Of a DNA stretch of 64,000 bases, positions 13,031-38,900 are shown one piece after another. The notes below the pieces were generated by a model. The model saw only the letters and a list, made by a program, of their open reading frames with translations. It did not search any database and had not been told where the DNA came from. The DNA lies in contig NC_045140.1 of assembly GCF_008831285.2 (NCBI RefSeq), forward strand, positions 1,839,528-1,903,527. Reading direction: 5' to 3'. The stretch is from Nymphaea colorata (taxonomy: Eukaryota > Streptophyta > Magnoliopsida > Nymphaeales > Nymphaeaceae). The position numbers and the translations under genes were made by a program. The first letter of the stretch is position 1. Every line of letters begins with the position of its first letter.

Positions 13031-13324
13031 GTATCCCCCTCCGGAGTGAGCGGACGAAGAAAAAGCCGACGCCCCAGAAGAAGCAGCCGCCAGCCGGGCA
13101 GTGGAGGCAGTGACCGTAAAAATGGTTATTTTTTTGCTAGGGCGGAAGCTGTCTGGCTATTCGTGGTCAACGGACGGAAAAGACCTTTGACTGAATCTAG
13201 TCAAACCAGCTCCTCGCGCTCGCTCGTCGGCGACTCCCTTGCCTTTGCCTTCCATCCCATGTAGGGCGTCGCCCATTGCTCGCCCATCGGGTTCGGACAC
13301 AGCCGGGAAGTCGCGCCAAGCTCG

Positions 13325-13368
13325 GGCCCACCTTTGATGGAGCCCACACCAGTATAGAACACCACGTG
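13325..13368 (-). promoter_or_regulatory. Site II motifs and G-box upstream of COX5b
   Basis: On the COX5b strand there are two site II motifs, TGGGCC (13325-13330) and TGGGCT (13341-13346), separated by 10 bp, and a G-box CACGTG at 13363-13368. They lie about 390-430 bp upstream of the ATG. Site II motifs are known to drive many plant genes for oxidative phosphorylation, so this fits the gene. Function here is inferred from motif and position only. Confidence 0.5.
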
Positions 13369-14817
13369 ACTGACGCCATCCCCTCCTCTATCCAGTAATC
13401 GGGGGAACCATAAAATATTAACGTATATCTATTTGGTGCCCGTCTTGTCTTTCCTTTGTTTATTAAATTTAACGTTAAAGAAATTGTGGGGAAGTGAACC
13501 GGATGATGACCTTTAAACTTCTCATGCATATTGGTTTAGTAAAGTAATCAAAACAATTAGGACCTTGTTTTCTTGATCTATCATGATAATAGGAAACCAA
13601 CCATTTACAAACAAAAACCTATATATATTATAATATTGCACTGTGATTATGGCTTTTCAAAGTTAACTAAGTCATTTAGTTAGAACTGTCATCCAACGTG
13701 ATGAACAGATAAAAGAAAAGCAAAGACAAAAAGATGATAAATATTTTTATTTTACACTTTTTTTTTTCTCAACCATTCATCTGTTTTCATATGAACAGCC
13801 ATGTCTAAATAGTTGGGTGACTCTAGATAGTCGGAGTCATTATTTGCTCACTCTATATACCTAGATTTTGTTTTTTCTTTGTTTTTACTAGCTAGATTAG
13901 CTTTCATGAGTTTAGTATAACAGTACTTGACTTTTGACAAGCCAACATAGCCAATTTAAAATACGTCGACTTCGTCTTAATGGTGTTTTATATAGAAAAG
14001 TTGGTAAATTATTAACCTTGAAACGAAATCTTGGTCGAGTGGGATGGAGTATTAATTAAGAGAATACACTTGTGGAGGATTGAGACATTTAGGTTTCAGG
14101 CTCTGCGTTCTGAAAACCCTGTCGCTAACATGTCTGCTTCAAAGCCTAAGCGTCGTTCAGCTTCACGAAGAAGTTGATGTTTCGGACAACGGCCCCCTGG
14201 GCCTAGAGTTTTGACGCCTGTTTCAGAATGGTCATTGTCCTTCAGAAAAAACAAATGTTAAACCGTCTGCATCCTTCAAGTACATTTCATGCGCTTCCCA
14301 TGTCGGGCATATTTCACTACTCAACTGTCATAGTAAGCACTCAAGTCAGCAAAATTAACATTAGGACCACATATATATATATATAAAGAAAATTTATATT
14401 TACATATAATGTTCATTTTGTTAGACTATTTCTTTTCATCTAGTAAACGAAAATTTATTCACCAGAGACAGGAGTGTGTTCGTTTAACTAGAAAAACAAT
14501 ATAAGATAGTGTCAATTTCGTGGAAGAAGACCAATCGTCGGCTAAAGATGAGGGCTACCATCCTGCTGATGAATCAAAGCTTTTGCCCTTGTTGACCCCA
14601 ATGGTTGTTTGTTGTCATGGCAGTAGTTCTACCTGATGCTACCCAAAAAGGGTCTGATGACCTCTCCGACTCCTCCTTAGAGATTTGAAGGTTTGATGGT
14701 AAACCATCTCCGGTGATCTCCAATGACTTGTAGAATAGATGAAGACGCCATTCTAATGGACTGCCATAGCTTGTTTCAGCTGTGGCTCGATGAAGAGGCA
14801 TGGATTACAACTATGCG

Positions 14818-14985
14818 GTCAATGGGTTGATATTGCAAGAAAACGGTTTATTGGTTAGGGTGGATGGCAAAGAAGTGCTGAAGCTAGTTTTGAGAAAAGG
14901 GACTTGGAGCCTTGGCCACCAGGCCCTCAATGCTAACAGGTAGATGCGAGGAGCATCACTCAAGCTGGAAGAGTACTTGAAGTAA
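14818..14985 (+). pseudogene. LINE ORF1 (DUF4283-like) fragment
   Basis: In this frame the translation contains LLVRVDGKEVLKLVLRKGTW followed by SLG, with one stop (14941) before the fragment ends at a TAA. This is the pattern of the DUF4283 domain in the gag-like ORF1 of plant LINE retrotransposons (a basic segment, then VLRKGTWSLG). It aligns by eye with [19 protein letters not shown] in the LINE remnant at 37500-38290. The fragment is short, interrupted and clearly not functional. Strand is set by the reading frame. Confidence 0.55.
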
Positions 14986-15129
14986 TAGGATAGGGGTCGT
15001 TTGAGATGCTACTATCTCATGCATCTAACCCAAAAATTGATTAGATTCATTCAATACTTTAAAAAGTGTTCAGTGAGATTGCAATATTTTGAAAGATACA
15101 TAAAACAATAACATAATACTACTACTGTT

Positions 15130-15224
15130 GCCAAACAGCCCTAAGGATCCTCTCTTCCAATGAATGGTGAATGCTATGCCAAACAGCCCTAAGGATCCTC
15201 TCTTCCAATGAATGGTGAATGCTA
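15130..15224. repeat. 48-bp tandem duplication
   Basis: The unit starting gccaaacagccctaaggatc occurs twice in a row (15130-15177 and 15178-15224). I see no internal differences over 47 bp, so it is a recent duplication. It sits just left of the GT/GA microsatellite and in the probable 3' flank of RNase J. Confidence 0.9.
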
Positions 15225-15251
15225 AAGAAGGTGATTGTCTAAGAGTGAGCA

Positions 15252-15272
15252 TGTGTGTGTGTGTGTGTGTGC

Positions 15273-15312
<40 letters not shown>
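15252..15312. repeat. Compound GT/GA microsatellite
   Basis: A GT run (15252-15270) passes into a GA run (15274-15312), with further impure GA sequence beyond. Likely polymorphic. Confidence 0.9.
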
Positions 15313-15322
<10 letters not shown>

Positions 15323-15638
15323 GAGGGAGAGAGAATCAACTAATGTCATGACAACCAAAACAATGATTGACAATCCACCAGGATAAAATGTGTTAAAAGA
15401 GTTATACAAATCGACACCCATTTTACAATTTCCATTTCCGTGACCCTCGATCGCCGATCACCATTGCATGAATGACCAGACCAGCACCAGCACCAGCAAA
15501 TTCGGATTTTGGTTTCCAAGGAGAATAGTCAAGCAATGTTTGCCACCAATTTGGACGTTGGAGAATGCAGTCGTCTCTGGTGCCGAAATTTTTTCTGGGC
15601 CCGTCTGATGATGCTTTCAGGAGAAATAAACTCGGAGC

Positions 15639-30846
<15,208 letters not shown>

Positions 30847-31525
30847 CATTCTCACAAACACTTGAAAGTAACCCCAGAAGAGTTACGTGCAAGTCCAAAA
30901 ATCGGAGTCCCGGAGATTAAGGAAGGGTGCCCAAGATGCTCACTCTCGGGTGTGTCTGTGAGAGAGAGGGAGTGAAGGCGCGAGCGGCGAGCACTTGAAC
31001 GGATAGAGGGATAAAAATAACAATATCATGGGGACACGCCTCGTTTTGTACTTAACGGATAGGCGTCGCGGAAATATCTGTGCCCCTGCGACGATTTAGA
31101 CCTTAATCTGTCGTGACCGGACCTTCATCTCTGCCAGCAAATTCTTTACATTGGAAGCCCAATTAACTGGTATCAATTTTTAAAAGGCACATTATATATG
31201 TACATGAAACCATGAATATCTAATGTTTGAATGAAATTTTTATGACAAAAAAAAATGTAAGACTTCATAAGACGATCTTTAAAATTACTTGAATGAGACC
31301 AAATCAAACAGAAGGAAATTTTCTTAAAGAAATCACTTGTTCGGCGTTTAAATAAGGCGAAATTTCAAAAAAAGGGTGTTGGTCCCACGTCCTTAAATTC
31401 CTTATGAATTTGATGTGCGAATCAAATTATCTTTATTTTTAAGATAGAGCATTTGATATTTTGCGTCCAAACTTGAGTTAGATTTGTGACAAATAATTAG
31501 AAAATAAGGAATATTGCTAAAATGG

Positions 31526-31530
<5 letters not shown>

Positions 31531-31608
<78 letters not shown>
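31531..31608. repeat. (AT)39 microsatellite
   Basis: A perfect 78-bp AT run, the longest simple repeat in the window, about 690 bp upstream of the RNase J start codon. It can form a cruciform and is likely highly polymorphic. Confidence 0.95.
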
Positions 31609-31613
<5 letters not shown>

Positions 31614-32217
31614 AAATATAAATTGTTTCTACTTAAAATTGGCCGACCTTTTAAAGTTTAAACCATCCTCTGTAACTGCAAAATATCTTGCCTATGATAA
31701 AAGACAATATTCTTAAATTTTGTTGTCCAGATATAGAATATCCACGAAAAGTATGAATGCAAGAACAAAAAGATTCCATTGACAAAGGAGTGCTGGCCTC
31801 TACGTGAATATGTACATGTTGCAAATGCAAAGTTTCAATAAACCCTTAAGTCTGCATGCACAACATTGAGGGCCAAGTCACCGGACTCTTCTATTTTACT
31901 GCTGCATCAGAGTCCGCATCAAGTTGGTGCGCACCGGACATGGGTGTGGCTCCGACTCACACCCGAGCCCAATTAAAATGTCATGTTATTAAATTACTTA
32001 TATAATATATGTTGTTTTGATATTTTCCTATGCAATACAATTATTCAAGTACGGTATATACATTAATAACTACATTGTAATAATATGTTTATTCTGGTAT
32101 GTATATAATAAATAAAAAATTAAAAAAAATACTTTCACCGCACCGCCTCACCTAAATTTTTTGGGATGTGCCATTCTGGCACCCGCACCCCGCACTATGG
32201 TGACATAGGTTGAGGGA

Positions 32218-33035
32218 TTAGGGGGCATTTGATTCACAAGAATCGCTAGAATTTTGGAGTTCGAAATATAGTTTTTTTTTTTTTTAAATGGAAATCGTAA
32301 TGAAACCCAAAATTTTAAGTCTAAACCAATTCCGGAATCAGAATTCTTAAATCAAAACCCCACCCTGGGGTCTGATTTTCATTAAGAATTAATTGATCTT
32401 TCTTATGCAATATCTATAAGTTGCATAGGTGTTATCTACATCTGCGATGAGTAAGGCTGGGCCTTGAGCGGACCTGGCCCGGCCTGACCCAAAAAGGGTC
32501 GGTCTATGGTCGGGCCACAACTTGCGATTCTTGCCTGGGCTTGGCTAACTACTCGAAACCCGAGCCTAGGCCCGACCCAAACCTATGTATTATTATAATT
32601 AATTATAATAAAAATATGTAATTATATTTATATATATATATATAATAATAATATTAAAAGTAAATTATTGGGCTGTTGAGTCGAGCAGAGACCAGGCATG
32701 CCTAACAACTTATCGGCTGCCCTGGCACTCAATTTTCGGGCCCGGGCTGGGCCGATGCCTAGCTTTACTGGTATGAGTTAGATGCTTTCAGTAATTACAT
32801 GTGAATCCAGCTTCGAAAATTTTAAATCCCATTAAACCAAACAAGTCATTTTTTACTTCAGCAATTTTGAATTATGGAATCAAGATTCCAAGTTATCAAA
32901 CAACACGTGAAAAATTAGAATTGGAACCAAAATTCATCTTGGAATCCAAAATATCAAACAAGCAGCAAAAATTAGATTTGGAATCAAAATTCATTTTGAA
33001 ATCAAAATTCCAGACCGATCAAACGCCCCTCCTAA
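32218..33035. mobile_element. TIR element with nested insertion
   Basis: The left end ttagggggcatttgattc and the right end, reversed, ttaggaggggcgtttgatcg are imperfect inverted repeats. The outer parts are rich in gaattc/ggaatc-type words. A second, GC-rich element occupies about 32450-32785. The long frame at 32801-33163 is mostly this repeat and not a gene. The whole looks like an old non-autonomous DNA transposon. Confidence 0.5.
32450..32785. mobile_element. GC-rich-ended element nested in a TIR element
   Basis: It begins taaggctgggccttgagcgg and ends with gggctgggccgatgcctagc then tttac, so the ends are roughly inverted repeats around an AT-rich core. A short direct repeat, atgag, lies on both sides. 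It resembles common small plant elements with gggccc-rich ends. Exact borders are uncertain. Confidence 0.4.
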
Positions 33036-34558
33036 AGGAAGAACAATCACGTACACAAGCAATAGAATTCACAATGGAAGAAGGAAGGGGAGAGACCAAA
33101 TGTTCAAATAAAGATAAGCAAGACTTTATTAATATAAAGTGGACGTGGGTGAAGAGAATCTAATAAAAAGATGAGCTTGTTGACAAGGAAAGCACCAAGA
33201 AAATAAAAAAGGTATTCCAATATGTCTTCTTGCTGCCGACGCTTGCCTTCATCAGCAACTAGAGAGCAAGAATTTGCCCTTTTGAAGCCAAATATAAATT
33301 GGTAAAACAAATTGAAACCCTTGTTCGTTCTTGTTTCTTCAAGTGCTTCACCACCCATATGCTTAACCCTTTGATCTTGATCAAGTAAACCTTTGAACTA
33401 GAAATCTGGTCAACACTATCCACCTTTCTGAACCATTCAGTTTAAAAGTCAAATTCAGATCTCGATATGAATTTCTTATATTGAATTCATATTGTAAATG
33501 CAAGATATTTGGATTCAGATATGGTATAGACTTGTATTCGTTGCGTATTTGAATTTTAATCCAGATTTGTATGTGAGTTTAATCTCATATTGAATTCAGA
33601 TAAAGTATATACTATTTTTTTGTTCGTTCTTGAATTCGAATCTGAATATATATGAACATCCAAAAAAGCAGATGTAGCTTTTGAATCGAATGAGATTTGT
33701 TGACATCTCCAAATGGAAGGATACTTACTCGAACTCGAACTAGTACATCTGAGCTATTGGCTTCAACATCCGGCATGAGCGATTGGGGATCATCGTCAAT
33801 TCACGAAGCAAATTTATTTTCCCTTTGTCATATTTAAAGTAATAATTGGACATTGATTTTATCCTAACGAGTTGAACAAATCTAACTCATTTTAACAATC
33901 TTGAAATTTTGTCATGCATCTAACGAAAAAAAAATAAAAGAGTATGCGATCTTAGGTAACTTGATTAATTTTTTAAGGTGAGACTGTTAGAAACATTATG
34001 TACTTTACAAAAAAGTACGTTTATATATTAAAGAAAATGATGTCTGTGATTTTGTTATGATGCGTATTCAATAGCACGAGAAATGCATTAAGAGAAATTT
34101 TCAAATAAAATAAATACGACTTTACCTATTTAAGTTTTTATTTATTTTTATCCTTTTACGATGTCATTACCTTCTATAGATATAGATATAGCAGATGATC
34201 GATCATACCATTTTCTCTAATTCAGAAAACACACGTAGCCATGTATTTTTTTTTGGTTGGTTTGAATTTCACTTAGGATAAAACCCGCAATGTTTGTACT
34301 GAATTATAATGAGGTTTATAATATACGTTTTTAACTCTGAGTGTCGTACTTGCCACTTTTTGTAATAAAAAAAAAAAACCCAAAATACTAACAGTCTTAC
34401 CACCCAATTGCACTAGGCTTCTTGAAACTAGTGATGCAACATAGTTACCATACTTGTATACTAAAAATATACAACCCAAATATTTAACCTGTTTTTTAGG
34501 GGACAAAAAGGTTAGTCGTCAAGGCCGCTTCATCCATACGGACCACACTGGCCTCAAT

Positions 34559-34771
34559 TAAGGGTGGGTGCCGCGTCGGGGCTTGGTATGGGGCATTGTA
34601 TTTTTAAAAATCATTTTTATTATTAATGATATATACTTTATTATTAAAAATATATTTTATATTCATAAAAATTATTTTATATTAAAAAAATTATTATAAA
34701 TGGGCCGAATCCGGGTTTTGGGTGTCGGGTTCGACTTTGGGACATCGGGCGGGCCCAATGCCCACCCCTAA
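34559..34771. mobile_element. hAT-like MITE
   Basis: 213 bp flanked by the direct repeat cctcaat (34552-34558 and 34772-34778). The left end is taagggtgggtgcc; the right end, reversed, is ttaggggtgggcattggg. Terminal YAGGGGTGGG-type sequence plus a 7-8 bp target duplication is characteristic of the hAT superfamily. The core is AT-rich and non-coding. Confidence 0.7.
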
Positions 34772-35942
34772 CCTCAATACAAGAAATACATCCTTCAAGT
34801 TTGGATCTAGATCCAAACCGGATCATCCAAAAAATCGCTCCAGCACGCAACATGGTCCGATTCTAATAATACCAAAGCGGGGCCCACCCTCCACCACCAA
34901 CCCCATTACCATTAGCCGTGCATAACTGACTGGCCAGGTCACATGAAATTTGTTGCTTTCTGATCGGGTCCAAATTGTCCCATAAAAAATTAACTTATTG
35001 TTCGCCATCAGTCGATGTCTCCTACCAAACCCCTGACTCGGAATCACGACCGTCTCGATCTAAAGCAGAACCGTTTTAATATGGAGCCTAGCCTAGACCA
35101 AACCTGACCCTGTCTATCGAAGAACATACAATAAAATGAGCATGAACACGCGCTTAGTCGAGCCTATGGCACGAGGCTTGACGGGAGCGCAAGCTAGGTT
35201 GGGTGGTCCGGTAGGGTCAACGAGGCGCCTCACCCTGTCTTTGACTTTTGTCCACCTCTACCAACCATGGGCACGGTGGGCCTGATGCCACTTTAGGACT
35301 AAATGCACGGACTGCAGAGTCAATAATACGTTGATCTTAGACTTGATCGAGAGAGGTTGATCGTGGACTACCGAATCGAGTCTTTGACCGATTCCAGTTA
35401 AAAACCGATTCGATAGTGTCCAGGCCCAGCTCCTTTACCCAACTTAAAACGGAAGATGATATTTTCTTTGACAGACCAATACTTTCTATAATTTCAGAAA
35501 AGTCCGAAGCTCTGAAAGTTTTTTCATATTGGTCGCAGCTTCTGCTGGCAAGTGGCACCTGTAGAGCGTGCATGCTTACGGTCGCATCTTAACTCAGGTT
35601 AAAATTTAACCAAAGTTGAGTTAAAAGACTGGTTATTTTTGTAAATTCGACAAGAGAGATTAATGAATTGGAATAAGAGTTTGAACGTTTGAAAATAGCA
35701 AACTGCAACTTTTGCCTTCCAGGTTGAGTACATTAAACAATTTATAAATTTCAAGTCTGATCAAGGTTTTTTAAATAAAGTTGGGCATCAGGAGGAAATT
35801 TACGTAGGGGGAACGCCGCCTCGCCGAGGCAGAGAGGTTTTAAAAGAGGGGAGGGATGAATGATGAGGCTCCACCAGGGAGTGCTGCATCTGCTTCATCT
35901 CCTGTGCTGACAGTGGAGAGAGTCCTTTCTTCCTTATCAGAG

Positions 35943-35951
35943 AAACCCTAA
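35943..35951 (+). promoter_or_regulatory. telo-box in the ASS 5' leader
   Basis: AAACCCTAA lies about 30 bp upstream of the ASS start codon. This motif is common in plant 5' leaders and core promoters of growth-related genes. Function here is inferred only. Confidence 0.4.
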
Positions 35952-35981
35952 AATTTTATCTCTGGAGGGAATCCCAGTTCC

Positions 35982-38900
35982 ATGGCCCAGCTGCAGTCTA
36001 TGTCCTCTGCGAATGTCCTTAGTGTCCCCATCCATCCTTCCGTCAATCAAGGTCTCTCTCTCTTTCTCTTTCTCTCTGCTGGTCTGGTGGCCGTTAACTT
36101 GTTGTTCTTCACTGTGTTCCTCATGGATCTCATAATTTATCTTCTTTATTTGTTTTATCATGCTTGTTAAGACTGGTGGTGGTCATCTTTTTTTGTTTCG
36201 GCCGTCTTGTTTTTCCTGTTTTCGTTGTTCGGTTGAGTACGGAAGTATTACACTGGAAATTTGTTGTTAGTATATGTGAAACGGAGAAACGTACTCGGTG
36301 AAACGGAGAAATGTACTTTCTTACATTTTTGTGAACTTATGTGGCGGCATTGAAATGTCGCGATTACTTAAAGAATTATGACCGATGAGGTTACAACGAA
36401 ATGGGCTATGTAGATATTCGAGGTACTTGAAGTTTTGGTAGTTTTGGTGCAGGCACTTAGGAAAAAGACTCCTTGGAGCTCGTAGGTGCGCCAGTTCCTT
36501 CCTTGGGACACTGCCTGTTCATAATTCATCATGTATTTTACTTCATTTCCAGCCTCGATCACTTTAGCTTTTCAGAATTGTTTATGGTGCTTTGTTATTT
36601 TGAGAAAATGTGGGCTTTTGTTTCTTTTGAAAAGAAATGCCCTCTTTATGAGTGAGGACGTCGATGCATGTTCCAAAACGCGTTCTCTGCTAAGGGTGTT
36701 TACTAACTCTGACACGTTGATGATAATCCATGTTGTAAATCTTCTCAGGAAGATTGCCCAGGGGCAACATTTGTTGTTCAAGCAAGTCCGACGGCTATCA
36801 ACTTGGGGCAGTATCAAGCAGCTTGCACGGGAACAGAATTGTTCATCAGCGTCGGATCTTTAATTCAGTTACAGGCAACCAAGGTATTCCGATAAACCAT
36901 AGCGTGGGAGGTAGGCTCCGGACTTTATTCCAATGGAATAGAATATGTAAAGCAAAATAGTGGCTGGGGATGAGGAGCATATCACCTTATACAAAACACT
37001 GGCATTCTCAACACAGAAGCCAAAAGCGAAAAAGAAGACAGTAAAAAAGAAAAACCAGCCATTTTAGAACAAAATAGGCCACAAGGCCCGATCAAAACAG
37101 ACCTATGAACCACATTCGATTACGTTGGCCATCTGGAATTCAAGAGCTTCTTGCCTGTTTGAATGAAATGAGCCTGTTATCCATATGCCCCTTTCACTGT
37201 ATTTTTCCTTCTCTTTCAATTAATTACAGTCCATCCTTCTTCCTCAGCAACCTGTTTGCTTCGACCCATAAGAGTTGCTCTGCCTAAGCTGGGTGATACC
37301 TCCTTAGAGACCCAAGCTTGCTGCTATTCTTTTCTTTTCTTGGTTCCTGCCCCTCCCCTTCCTTTCCCCTTTGAGCCCTTATGATTGATTGATGCCCCAA
37401 AGGAGAAGTCCGGTGGGGTTTCTAGAGTGTCTGTCTCTCTAAGCATGTCCAGCCCAGAGAACGGGTTAAAGGAAAAGGAAGGGGAAGTATTACTTTGAGG
37501 GCCAATTCGTTGGGATCTGCCACTCTTACCCTATTGTCACCCTGAGGATTGATGGAGGGACAACCACCGTTCTTACCCTGAGTGGTGCTAGCTTCCCGCT
37601 GGTTCAATCCACCACTTCTACCATTTTGGTTGCCCATCCCATCGATTCCAGGTAGAGTGTCTCCTTTCTGATCAATTTTAATTTTGCACCCATCTTTGGA
37701 GGCATGCCCATCATTTTAACCGACTCCCATGGATTAACCGTTCTGGCCTCATCATTTCCTAAGCTAGCTCCTAGCCTGCAAGACACCTCCATATGCATCA
37801 CAGCTCCATATCGCCTGCAAAACAACACCTTGGATTCATATACTATTTCTTGAGCAACCTCCTCGCTGTCTCCAGCTCTTCGGCTTATAGTTGGGACCAG
37901 AGTAAATCCGATGGCACGTCTATGTTGTCTTGCAAAACTGAGTGTTGCGCAGCTTCTTGTGCATCCATCCTCGGCAATGAAGCTGCATTGCAAGCCTTGA
38001 CTGCCCCCTCACAAGTGTATTGATCCCGAAGAAATGCTGGTAAACTTGGCAACTCACGACCACTGTTTGACATTCTTTAATCTTCAATTCTTCTCTTGCT
38101 TTCCAGCAGCTAGCGATGAGCATTCGCCTGCCAACGCTCCAAGTCCTTTTCCTCAGAACGATCCCCAAGTCCTTCTCTGAGTCAACTTTGATATAAGATC
38201 GCCCATTCCCTATTATTGAGAATTGTTTTTCACTATGGGGGCCATTACTTCCTAAGAGAGTCGAAGACAAAGCTGAAATCCAAGCCTAGATTCCTCGTTT
38301 CACCATATAATCCTGCCATAGTAGTGAACCTAAACGGTTCTTCCATTCTCGCACAAGCATCTGGGTGGAGCACCACCACTGGCCTTTTTCGTCGCCACTT
38401 GAGCTTCAGAAATGCCCTCCATCAAGGTTTTTGTACTTTATCAACCACTTCTGCTTTTTGGTAATATCCAAGCCCTAACCAAATCTAGTTAGTAGGATCC
38501 ACTGAACAAAATGAGAAATGAATCTTGATCAGACCCACACCAGGTACATGATTTAGGAAACAACAACCCAGTCTGAGATTGAGATTCAACCTATGTCAAC
38601 ATAGGTGCAGGTACATAATTATATACGTGTACATACATTCATATATATATATGTGTGTGTGTGTCTAACTGTGTATGTATGTATGTATATTGTCTACGAA
38701 ACAATAAAACTAGCAATAGAAGTGTTCACAAGTAATAAAAATAGCAATTAATAATTAAGAAATTGTTTATCAATTATTCAATGAAAACAATTTGTTTGTT
38801 ACGGCACCCTACCTGCACTCAAGCCACACCCAACAAGTCTTGGGTTTGGCGATCCTTTTAAAGAGTCTGTGTTACTTAGAATCTAACATGGATCTGACCT

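Larger units (their letters stand above)
12937..15638. other. Intergenic region between COX5b 5' end and RNase J 3' end
   Basis: This holds the COX5b promoter region, AT-rich spacer, a LINE ORF1 fragment (14818-14985), a 48-bp tandem duplication (15130-15224) and a compound GT/GA microsatellite (15252-15312). The part nearest 15638 should be the 3' UTR of the RNase J gene. No intact gene was found. Confidence 0.5.
30847..35981. other. Intergenic region between divergent RNase J and ASS
   Basis: The two flanking genes are transcribed away from each other, so both promoters lie here. Contents: a long AT microsatellite (31531-31608), GC-rich words with an AT-rich core typical of a decayed element (about 31900-32215), a TIR element with a nested insertion (32218-33035), and a hAT-like MITE (34559-34771). 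Open frames at 33104-33358, 34273-34506 and 35337-35573 have no recognisable product. Confidence 0.5.

Noticed and set aside
12938..13264. Ser/Leu-rich open frames over the CT tract
   Set aside because: Mostly a translated microsatellite in the COX5b promoter and 5' UTR.
15239..15421. Open frame with Ser/Leu and Thr/His runs
   Set aside because: Translated GA/GT microsatellite.
32801..33163. 120-residue open frame
   Set aside because: It is made of repeated LELEPKFILESK-like words arising from the repeat sequence of the TIR element, so it is not a gene.
33037..33420. Possible solo LTR
   Set aside because: Some features of an LTR-like segment, but no matching copy, no TG...CA ends with a target duplication, and no primer-binding site.
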